From Mycobacterium sp. (GTDB taxonomy: Bacteria > Actinomycetota > Actinomycetes > Mycobacteriales > Mycobacteriaceae), in contig JAHBAP020000033.1 of the NCBI GenBank assembly GCA_018500005.2, forward strand, positions 1 to 13,414: a stretch of 13,414 nucleotides of DNA, given 5' to 3'. Position 1 is the first letter of the stretch. Each line of letters begins with the position of its first letter. Positions 7,741 through 13,414 of the stretch are shown in pieces. A program made the position numbers and the translations under genes. A model generated the notes under the pieces. The model was not told the DNA's origin. It saw nothing but the letters and a program-made list of their open reading frames with translations, and ran no database searches.

Positions 7741-9326
7741 CCGAGGAAATGCGGCTTCCCGGCTCGGTGGCCGAAGTGATGGCCAGCCCGGCCGGTCCCA
7801 CGGTGGGCGCATTCTTCGACCTCGACGGCACCCTCGTCGCAGGGTTCACCGGGGTGATCATGACCCGCGAGCGATTCCGCAACCGGGACATGGGCGTCGG
7901 CGAACTCATCGCCATGGTGACCGCCGGGATCAACATGCAGTTCGGCCGGATCGAATTCGAGAGTCTGATCAACAAGGCCACCGAGGTGCTGCGCGGCCGC
8001 CCGCTGTCGGATCTGCAGCAGATCGGTGAGCGCCTCTTCGCCGAGAAGATCGAGAAGCGCATCTATCCCGAGATGCGGGAACTGGTGAATGCGCACATCG
8101 ACCGCGGCCACACTGTGGTTCTGAGTTCCTCGGCCCTGACCATCCAGGTCGAACCGGTGGCGCGCTTCCTGGGCATCCCGTACACCCTGAGCAACCGGTT
8201 CGACGTCGACATCAATGGCGTGCTCACCGGCAAGGTACTCAAACCCATCCTGTGGGGACCGGGCAAGGCGAACGCGGTCCAGAAGTTCGCCGCCGAGAAC
8301 GACGTCGATCTCTCGCAGAGCTACTTCTACGCCGACGGTGACGAGGACGTCGCGCTGATGCATCTGGTCGGTAATCCCCGTCCAACCAATCCCGGCGACA
8401 AGATGGCCGAGGTGGCCCGCAAGCGGGGCTGGCCGATCTTGCGGTTCAACAGCCGCGGCCATGGGGGACTGGTTGGCCAGCTGCGAACCCTGCTCGGGGT
8501 CAGTTCCATCGTGCCGGCGGCCTACGGCGCCATCGGCTGGGGGCTGCTGACCCGCAGCCGTCGCCGCGGCGTGAACTTCTTCACCACCGCGTTCCCCCAG
8601 ATGCTGCTTGGTATCAACGGTGTGCGGACCAACGTGCTGGGTGAGGAGAACCTCAGAAAGCAGCGCCCGGCGGTGTTCATCTTCAACCACCGCAACAACT
8701 TCGATCCGGTCCTGGTGGGCTCGTTGCTCAAGGACAACTGGACCGGCGTGGGCAAGAAGGAACTTCAGAACGACCCGGTGGTGGGAACTCTGGGCAAGCT
8801 GGTCGACACCGTCTTCATCGACCGCGAAGATCCCAAGAAGGCCGTCGAGTCTCTCAAGGACGCCGAGGAGCTGACCCGCAAAGGCCTGTCGGTGATGATC
8901 GCGCCGGAGGGGACCCGGCTGGACACCCGCACGGTCGGGCCGTTCAAGAAGGGTCCGTTTCGGTTGGCCATGGGCGCCGGGGTGCCGATCGTGCCGATCG
9001 TGATCCGCAATGCGGAGGTCATCTCGGCGCGCGACTCCTCTACCCTGCATCCCGGTACGGTCGACGTCGTCGTCTATCCGCCTCTTCCGCTGGACGACTG
9101 GACCTTGGACAACCTCAACGAGAAGATCGCCGAAGTGCGCCAGCTCTATTTGGACACCCTGGCGAACTGGCCGGTCGACAAGGTGCCGCAACACCAGCTC
9201 TACAAAAAGGCTGCCAAGAAAGCTCCCGCGAAGAAGGCGGCGACACGAAAGGCGCCGGCGAAGAAGGCCGCGAAAAAGACTCCGGGGGACGGGAATCCGG
9301 GTACGACAGTTAGGGGACGTCGATGA
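7737..9326 (+). CDS. plsC: HAD-IB phosphatase / 1-acylglycerol-3-phosphate acyltransferase fusion (PlsC)
   Basis: A 529-residue two-domain enzyme. Residues about 22-245 are a SerB-like HAD-IB hydrolase: motif I FFDLDGTL (nucleophile D28, D30), a Ser-rich motif II VVLSSSA (127-133), a Lys in the GPGKANAV segment (K177) and the acidic motif [11 protein letters not shown] (D200, D202, D204). Residues about 300-470 are a PlsC-type acyltransferase: FNHRNNFDP (the NHx4D motif, H318 and D323), GVGKKEL (337-343) and APEGTR (389-394), followed by [11 protein letters not shown]. The acyltransferase converts lysophosphatidate to phosphatidate. The HAD domain's substrate is unknown; phosphatidate, giving diacylglycerol for the WS/DGAT neighbour, is a natural candidate. 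The C-terminus (about 489-515) is a Lys/Ala/Pro-rich basic tail. The start overlaps the upstream stop, and the stop overlaps the plsB2 start, both as ATGA. It matches M. tuberculosis Rv2483c in architecture. Confidence 0.93.
   Translation: MTEEMRLPGSVAEVMASPAGPTVGAFFDLDGTLVAGFTGVIMTRERFRNRDMGVGELIAMVTAGINMQFGRIEFESLINKATEVLRGRPLSDLQQIGERLFAEKIEKRIYPEMRELVNAHIDRGHTVVLSSSALTIQVEPVARFLGIPYTLSNRFDVDINGVLTGKVLKPILWGPGKANAVQKFAAENDVDLSQSYFYADGDEDVALMHLVGNPRPTNPGDKMAEVARKRGWPILRFNSRGHGGLVGQLRTLLGVSSIVPAAYGAIGWGLLTRSRRRGVNFFTTAFPQMLLGINGVRTNVLGEENLRKQRPAVFIFNHRNNFDPVLVGSLLKDNWTGVGKKELQNDPVVGTLGKLVDTVFIDREDPKKAVESLKDAEELTRKGLSVMIAPEGTRLDTRTVGPFKKGPFRLAMGAGVPIVPIVIRNAEVISARDSSTLHPGTVDVVVYPPLPLDDWTLDNLNEKIAEVRQLYLDTLANWPVDKVPQHQLYKKAAKKAPAKKAATRKAPAKKAAKKTPGDGNPGTTVRGRR
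9312..9317 (+). promoter_or_regulatory. Ribosome-binding site of plsB2 inside the plsC 3' end
   Basis: AGGGGA lies 5 bases before the plsB2 ATG, within the last codons of plsC. With the ATGA overlap it supports coupled translation and the chosen plsB2 start. Confidence 0.7.
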
Positions 9327-11653
9327 GTTCCGCCGATCACCTCACCGACTTCAGCACTACCGACGACGCGCTGGTGCTCGCCTCGGTGTCGTCGAAGGCC
9401 GAGTCCGATCTGCTCAACCACTGGTTGCAGGCACAGCGCCGAGCGCATCCGGACACCAGGGTTGAGGTGATGCGACTGCCGCACGATGATCCCTCCCCGC
9501 AACTGGTCGACGAACTCGCCGGCAAGCTCAACACGGGAGAGGACCGGACAGTCGTTCCGGTGCGCGTCTTCTGGGTGCCCGGCGGGCTGCCCACCCGGGT
9601 GAAACTCGCGGGCCTGATCTCCGGCCGCGACACCTACCGTCCGCCGGAGATGCTGCAGCGCGCGATCCTCAAGAAGGATCCGTCCCGCGCCCGGATCGTC
9701 GCCGGGGAGCCGGCGAAGGTGTCCGAACTTCGCAGCCAGTGGCAGGAGAAGATCGCCGGCGACAGCCAGCAGGACTTCGCCCGCTTCGTTCTACGCCGCG
9801 CCGCCCTGGCCATCGAGCGGATCGAATTGCGTTTGCTTGGGCCGGAATACAAGTCCCCCCGCTTACTCACCGAGGAACTGCTGACGTCCTCGAGCTTCAT
9901 CGACGGTCTGGACGCGATCCCCGGGGCCACTCCGGAAAAGGCCGAGGTGATGATCAACGAGTTGGCCACCGGGTGGAGCAGGTTCTCGGTCGACCTGATC
10001 CCGAACCTGGGCCGGGCAATCTTCAGCAGGGGCTTCGATCCCCGGATCGACTACGACCACGAACAGATCGAGTCGATGCGACGGTCCCTGGAGGACCACC
10101 CGGCGGTATTCCTGTGGTCGCACCGCTCCTACCTCGACGGTGTGATCGTCCCGGTTGCCCTGCAGGAGAACAAGCTTCCCCCGGCGTGCACCTTCGCGGG
10201 GATCAACTTGTCCTTCGGCTTCATGGGCCCGCTGATGCGGCGGTCCGGGGTGATCTTCCTGCGCCGCAAACTCGACGACCCGCTGTACAAGTACGTGCTA
10301 CGCCAGTTCGTCGGCTACATCGTGCAGAAGCGATTCAACCTCAGCTGGTCCATCGAGGGCACCCGGTCCCGGACCGGAAAGATGTTGCCGCCCAAGCTCG
10401 GTCTGCTGTCCTACGTGGCCGACGCCTACCTGGACGGCCGCAGCGAGGACATTCTGCTGCAGCCCACCTCGATCAGCTTCGACCAACTTCACGAAACCAC
10501 CGAATACGCCGCCTACGCCAAGGGCGGGGAAAAAGTCCCCGAGGGTGCCGAGTGGTTGTTCAACTTCATCAAGGCCCAGGGCGAGCGCAACTACGGCAAG
10601 ATCTACGTCCGCTTCCCGGAGGCGGGGTCGATGCGGCAGTACCTCGGCGAGCCGGGCGGTGCCATCGCCCACGACGAAGCGGCCAAACGGCTTGCCATGC
10701 AGAAAATGGCCATCGAGGTGTCCTGGCGGATTCTGCGGGCTACCCCGATCAACGCCAACAGCCTGGTGTCGGCTGTTCTGCTGGCCACCACCCGTGGCAG
10801 GGCGCTGACATTGCCTCAGTTGCACCACACGTTGCAGGACTCGATGGACTACCTGCAGCGGAAGAACACCCCGATGACCAACAGCGCGTTGCGGTTACGT
10901 TCCACCGAAGGCGTGCGGGCGGCCCTGGACGCCATGTCCAACGGCAACCCCGTCACCCGGGTCGACGGCGGGCACGAGGAGGTGTGGTGGATCGAGCCGC
11001 AGCACCAGCATGAAGCCGCGTTCTACCGCAATTCGCTGATCCACGCCTTCCTGGAGACCTCGATCGTCGAACTGGCCCTGGTGCATGCCGGCCGGGCCCC
11101 GGCAGGCGAGCGCATCGACGCGTTCTGGGCACAGGCCATGCGGCTGCGGGCACTGCTGAAGTTCGACTTCTACTTCGCCGACTCGGCGACATTCCGCAAG
11201 AACATCGCCGAGGAACTGGAGTGGAACCACGACTGGGAGGCCCAACTGGCGGCCGGTCCCGAGGCCGTCGACAACCTTCTGCGGGCCAAACATCCGCTGA
11301 TGTCCAACGCCATGCTGCGCCCGTTCTTCGAGGCCTACGAAATCGTTGCCGATGTGTTGTGTTCCGCACCCGCCGATATCAGTGCCAAGGACTTGAGCAC
11401 GCAGGCGCTCGGTGTCGGGGCCCAATACGTAGCGCAGGGGAAGGTCAGTAGCGAGTCCGCGTCGGCGCTGCTGTTCACTACCGCCCGGCAGGTATGTGCC
11501 GACCAGAAACTGTTCGAGCCGACCAGTGATCTGCGCGAGCGTCGGCAGGCATTCCTCGGCGAGCTACACGCCGTCGTCGGGGATATGGAGCACATCCATC
11601 AACTCATCCGGGAGCAGTTCTACGCACGCGAGGCACTGCTGGGCTCGCCCTGA
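9323..11653 (+). CDS. plsB2: Glycerol-3-phosphate acyltransferase PlsB2
   Basis: A 776-residue protein, close to the long bacterial PlsB type (about 790-800). It catalyses the first step of glycerolipid synthesis, acylating glycerol-3-phosphate to lysophosphatidate at the membrane. The catalytic blocks appear in order: motif [12 protein letters not shown] with the HxxxxD pair H267 and D272; motif [22 protein letters not shown] then FLRRK (292-316); motif [14 protein letters not shown] (343-353); and motif [15 protein letters not shown], starting near residue 377. The long helical C-terminal region (about 450-776) is typical of PlsB and shows no break. It follows plsC with an ATGA overlap and is the last gene of the lipid operon; the next gene has its own promoter-like sequence. 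It corresponds to M. tuberculosis plsB2 (Rv2482c). No catalytic residue appears missing. Confidence 0.95.
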   Translation: MSSADHLTDFSTTDDALVLASVSSKAESDLLNHWLQAQRRAHPDTRVEVMRLPHDDPSPQLVDELAGKLNTGEDRTVVPVRVFWVPGGLPTRVKLAGLISGRDTYRPPEMLQRAILKKDPSRARIVAGEPAKVSELRSQWQEKIAGDSQQDFARFVLRRAALAIERIELRLLGPEYKSPRLLTEELLTSSSFIDGLDAIPGATPEKAEVMINELATGWSRFSVDLIPNLGRAIFSRGFDPRIDYDHEQIESMRRSLEDHPAVFLWSHRSYLDGVIVPVALQENKLPPACTFAGINLSFGFMGPLMRRSGVIFLRRKLDDPLYKYVLRQFVGYIVQKRFNLSWSIEGTRSRTGKMLPPKLGLLSYVADAYLDGRSEDILLQPTSISFDQLHETTEYAAYAKGGEKVPEGAEWLFNFIKAQGERNYGKIYVRFPEAGSMRQYLGEPGGAIAHDEAAKRLAMQKMAIEVSWRILRATPINANSLVSAVLLATTRGRALTLPQLHHTLQDSMDYLQRKNTPMTNSALRLRSTEGVRAALDAMSNGNPVTRVDGGHEEVWWIEPQHQHEAAFYRNSLIHAFLETSIVELALVHAGRAPAGERIDAFWAQAMRLRALLKFDFYFADSATFRKNIAEELEWNHDWEAQLAAGPEAVDNLLRAKHPLMSNAMLRPFFEAYEIVADVLCSAPADISAKDLSTQALGVGAQYVAQGKVSSESASALLFTTARQVCADQKLFEPTSDLRERRQAFLGELHAVVGDMEHIHQLIREQFYAREALLGSP

Positions 11654-11659
11654 TAATGT
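11651..11659 (+). promoter_or_regulatory. Predicted extended -10 promoter of the DUF4333 lipoprotein gene
   Basis: TGATAATGT combines a TGn extension with TAATGT, a TANNNT hexamer, and overlaps the plsB2 stop codon. Transcription would start near 11666, giving a leader of about 30 bases that contains the ribosome-binding site. No TTG-type -35 is seen, which is common for extended -10 promoters. Confidence 0.5.
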
Positions 11660-11681
11660 CCGTGCCGTCATCAGCCTGGTC

Positions 11682-11688
11682 GGAAGGA
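11682..11688 (+). promoter_or_regulatory. Ribosome-binding site selecting the lipoprotein GTG start
   Basis: GGAAGGA lies 7 bases before the GTG at 11696. This supports that start, which is also where a proper lipoprotein signal peptide begins. Confidence 0.7.
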
Positions 11689-11695
11689 CATTGCG

Positions 11696-12430
11696 GTGAA
11701 GAACGAACTCGTGGCCTGTTGTGGCGTGGTCGCAGTGGCCGGAGTGCTGCTGTCCGGATGCTCGGCGAAGGTCGAGACCAGTGTGTCCAAGGAGGCCTCG
11801 GTCAGCGCCGACTCCCTCCAGAAGGACCTGACCGACCGGATCACCAAGGCCGGAATGACGGTCAAGTCGGTCACCTGCAAGGACGATCTGGTCGGCGAGG
11901 TCGGCAAGACGGCACGCTGCGACGTCGCGTTCAGCGACACCAACAACGTCGAGGCCGTTTTGACCACGACGAAAGTGGATGGCGACACCGTCAGTTTCGA
12001 CATGACTCCGGCGATGACCAAGGAACAGGTGCAGAAGGCGGTCGCCGGCCTGGCGTCGGCATCGTCGGCCACCTGCGCCGCCGGTCTGGACGGCAAGGTG
12101 GGTGCCACCACGACCTGCGAGGTCACCAAGGACGGAACCCCGTCGAAGGTCGTTGCCGAGGTCGCCCAGGTCGATGCGGCCAAGCTCGGACTGGAACTCT
12201 CCGTCTACACGATGCTGCCCAAGCAGAAGGTCGAAGAGGTCCTGATGCAGAAGCTGGCCGCCGACGGCACGCCGGTGGAGACCGTGGATTGCGTCGATGA
12301 CATCGCCTCCAAGGTCGGCAGCACGGTCGAGTGCGTCACGGTGACCGGCAATGACCAGCAGGGTTATGACGTCACCGTCTCCGAGGCCGAGGGCGACACC
12401 GTCAACTTCGACTACAAGGCCAAGCCCTAG
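11696..12430 (+). CDS. Secreted lipoprotein with three tandem DUF4333 domains
   Basis: A 244-residue protein. Residues 1-22 are a lipoprotein signal peptide: a short charged start, a hydrophobic core and the lipobox LSGC, with the lipidated Cys at C22. The mature part contains three DUF4333-like repeats of about 65-75 residues. Each has a cysteine pair 14 residues apart around a V-G pair: C61/C75, C127/C141 and C199/C213. Repeats 1 and 3 share a C-x-D-D start, and repeats 1 and 3 end in GDTVSFD and GDTVNFD. Each pair probably forms a disulfide in the cell envelope. DUF4333 proteins are common in mycobacteria and their function is not known. The gene follows plsB2 by 42 bases but has its own promoter-like sequence, so membership in the lipid operon is uncertain. 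Confidence 0.9.
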   Translation: MKNELVACCGVVAVAGVLLSGCSAKVETSVSKEASVSADSLQKDLTDRITKAGMTVKSVTCKDDLVGEVGKTARCDVAFSDTNNVEAVLTTTKVDGDTVSFDMTPAMTKEQVQKAVAGLASASSATCAAGLDGKVGATTTCEVTKDGTPSKVVAEVAQVDAAKLGLELSVYTMLPKQKVEEVLMQKLAADGTPVETVDCVDDIASKVGSTVECVTVTGNDQQGYDVTVSEAEGDTVNFDYKAKP

Positions 12431-12447
12431 CGGTAAGCCCGCGAGCG

Positions 12448-12453
12448 TAGCCT
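12448..12453 (+). promoter_or_regulatory. Predicted -10 box for leaderless CopD-family gene
   Basis: TAGCCT matches TANNNT and ends exactly 7 bases before the GTG at 12461, so transcription would begin at the start codon. There is no good Shine-Dalgarno sequence. It lies in the 30-base gap after the lipoprotein stop, giving the membrane-protein gene a possible promoter of its own. Confidence 0.5.
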
Positions 12454-12460
12454 CAAGGTC

Positions 12461-13414
12461 GTGACGTCGACCGTCGTGCGTCGCAGCCCATGGCCGGTGT
12501 TTATCGCCGTCGCCGCTCTCGCGGGTGTCGTCGCGGCAAGCCTTGGGGCGCTGTCCCTCGCCGATGCTCTGACGGCCACCGGCCTGCCCGATCCGGGTCC
12601 GGTGACTACTCTGGGCCTGCCGTTCGTGCGCGGGGTCGGTGAGATCGCCGCCGCCGCTGCGCTCGGCGGGTTGTTGTTCGCCACGTTTTTCGTCCCACCC
12701 CAGGACAGTGGTGTTCTCGACGCCGCCGGATACCGGGCGCTGCGGATGGCGACGGTCGGTTCGGCGGTGTGGGCCGTCTGCGCGGCGGCCCTGGTGCCGC
12801 TGACCGTTTCTGACGTCTCCGGCAAGCCGTTGCACGAGCATTTGAATCCGGTGGAGATCTGGCGGGTGGCCGGACTGATCGACACCGCGTCGGCCTGGCG
12901 GTGGACCGCGGTGCTGGCGTTCGTCCTCGCCGTCGCCAGTCGGACGGTGCTGCGCTGGTCCTGGACCCCGGTGCTGTTCGCGCTGTCCCTGCTGACGCTG
13001 GTTCCACTGGCGTTGACCGGTCACTCCGCGGCCGGTGGCGCGCACGATCTGGCGACCAACAGTCTGCTGATCCATCTGGTTGCCGGTGCGTTGTGGGCCG
13101 GGGGGCTGCTTGCGCTGATGGCCAATGCGATGCGCGGCGGGCAGTACACCGATCTTGCGGCGCGGCGGTTTTCCGCGGTCGCCCTCTGGTGCTTCGTCGC
13201 GATGACGGTGACCGGCGTCGTCAACACGCTGGTCCGGGTGCGGCTCTCCGATCTGTTCGCCACGTTCTACGGCTGGCTCGTGGTCGGCAAGGTGATCGCG
13301 CTGGTCGTTCTGGGAGTGCTCGGGTGGCGCCAGCGCCGTCGTGCGGTCACCGCCCTGCAGTCCGATCCGGACGCCCGAGGCCCGTTGATCCGGTTGGCGA
13401 CGGCCGAAGCGCTG
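12461..13414 (+). CDS. CopD-domain membrane protein (possibly CopD-CtaG type), 3'-truncated
   Basis: The frame is open from the GTG at 12461 to the window edge, giving 318 residues of an unfinished protein. It is strongly hydrophobic, with likely membrane helices near 11-34, 56-78, 98-117, 147-161, 169-187, 202-222, 237-257 and 271-289. The CopD-like core includes LTGHSAAGGAHD (H188, H195), the helix LLIHLVAGALWAGGL (H205), RRFSAVALW and TGVVNTLVR (251-259). The His residues are candidate copper ligands. In mycobacteria such proteins are often fused to a C-terminal cytochrome c oxidase assembly (CtaG/caa3-assembly) domain, as I recall for Rv0102; whether that domain is present lies beyond the window. 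A role in copper import or delivery is inferred from the family. The start is supported by a -10 box exactly 7 bases upstream and by the RRSPW start of the membrane domain. Confidence 0.85.
   Translation, partial: MTSTVVRRSPWPVFIAVAALAGVVAASLGALSLADALTATGLPDPGPVTTLGLPFVRGVGEIAAAAALGGLLFATFFVPPQDSGVLDAAGYRALRMATVGSAVWAVCAAALVPLTVSDVSGKPLHEHLNPVEIWRVAGLIDTASAWRWTAVLAFVLAVASRTVLRWSWTPVLFALSLLTLVPLALTGHSAAGGAHDLATNSLLIHLVAGALWAGGLLALMANAMRGGQYTDLAARRFSAVALWCFVAMTVTGVVNTLVRVRLSDLFATFYGWLVVGKVIALVVLGVLGWRQRRRAVTALQSDPDARGPLIRLATAEAL

Noticed and set aside
7665..9194. 509-codon open frame on the minus strand opposite plsC
   Set aside because: It lies wholly antisense to a gene with intact HAD and PlsC motifs, shows His/Asp/Val-rich composition typical of GC-rich shadow frames, and has no recognisable domain.
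11564..13075. 503-codon open frame on the minus strand opposite the plsB2 end, lipoprotein and CopD gene
   Set aside because: It crosses three well-supported plus-strand genes and is dominated by Gly, Arg, His and Gln, as expected from antisense of GC-rich coding DNA.

Overview
The window is high-GC actinobacterial DNA and almost certainly mycobacterial. The block lipQ, WS/DGAT acyltransferase, plsC, plsB2, with a divergent echA14, has the gene content and relative orientation I recall for M. tuberculosis Rv2485c-Rv2482c and Rv2486. A 13E12-type DUF222/HNH protein, a DUF4333 lipoprotein and SigA-like TANNNT -10 boxes placed 7-8 bases before leaderless start codons support this. The species cannot be named from the sequence alone; a non-tuberculous Mycobacterium/Mycolicibacterium is the best guess.

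Layout. 1-1073 (+) is the 3' part of a DUF222/HNH protein, cut by the window edge. Convergent with it, and sharing stop-codon bases, is echA14 (1070-1822, -), a crotonase-fold protein lacking both catalytic glutamates of classical enoyl-CoA hydratases. Upstream on the minus strand are a large membrane acyltransferase with a C-terminal SGNH domain (1849-3960) and a NarL/LuxR-type response regulator (3990-4640) with Glu at the usual phospho-Asp position. A tRNA-Arg(UCU) follows (4734-4807, -). After a 134-base divergent intergenic region, the plus strand carries lipQ (4942-6147), a WS/DGAT acyltransferase (6250-7740), a HAD-PlsC fusion (7737-9326) and plsB2 (9323-11653). The last three are joined by two ATGA start/stop overlaps. 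Then come a lipoprotein with three DUF4333 repeats (11696-12430) and the 5' part of a CopD-domain membrane protein (12461 to the edge).

How the genes fit together. PlsB2 and the PlsC domain are the two glycerol-phosphate acylation steps (glycerol-3-phosphate to lysophosphatidate to phosphatidate). WS/DGAT would cap diacylglycerol to triacylglycerol, and LipQ could hydrolyse acyl esters. The HAD domain fused to PlsC is a candidate for the missing phosphatase step, so the cluster could encode a near-complete glycerolipid/triacylglycerol route; the HAD role is inference. The acyltransferase/response-regulator pair looks like a separate envelope-modification module between echA14 and lipQ. Promoter-like sequences suggest separate transcription of echA14, lipQ, the three-gene lipid operon, the lipoprotein and the CopD gene.

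I found no CRISPR array, insertion sequence, phage module or clearly new multi-gene system. The most interesting points are the HAD-PlsC/WS-DGAT pathway arrangement, the histone-like basic tail on PlsC, the atypical response regulator and the degenerate crotonase active site. No stretch over 300 bases lacks a gene.
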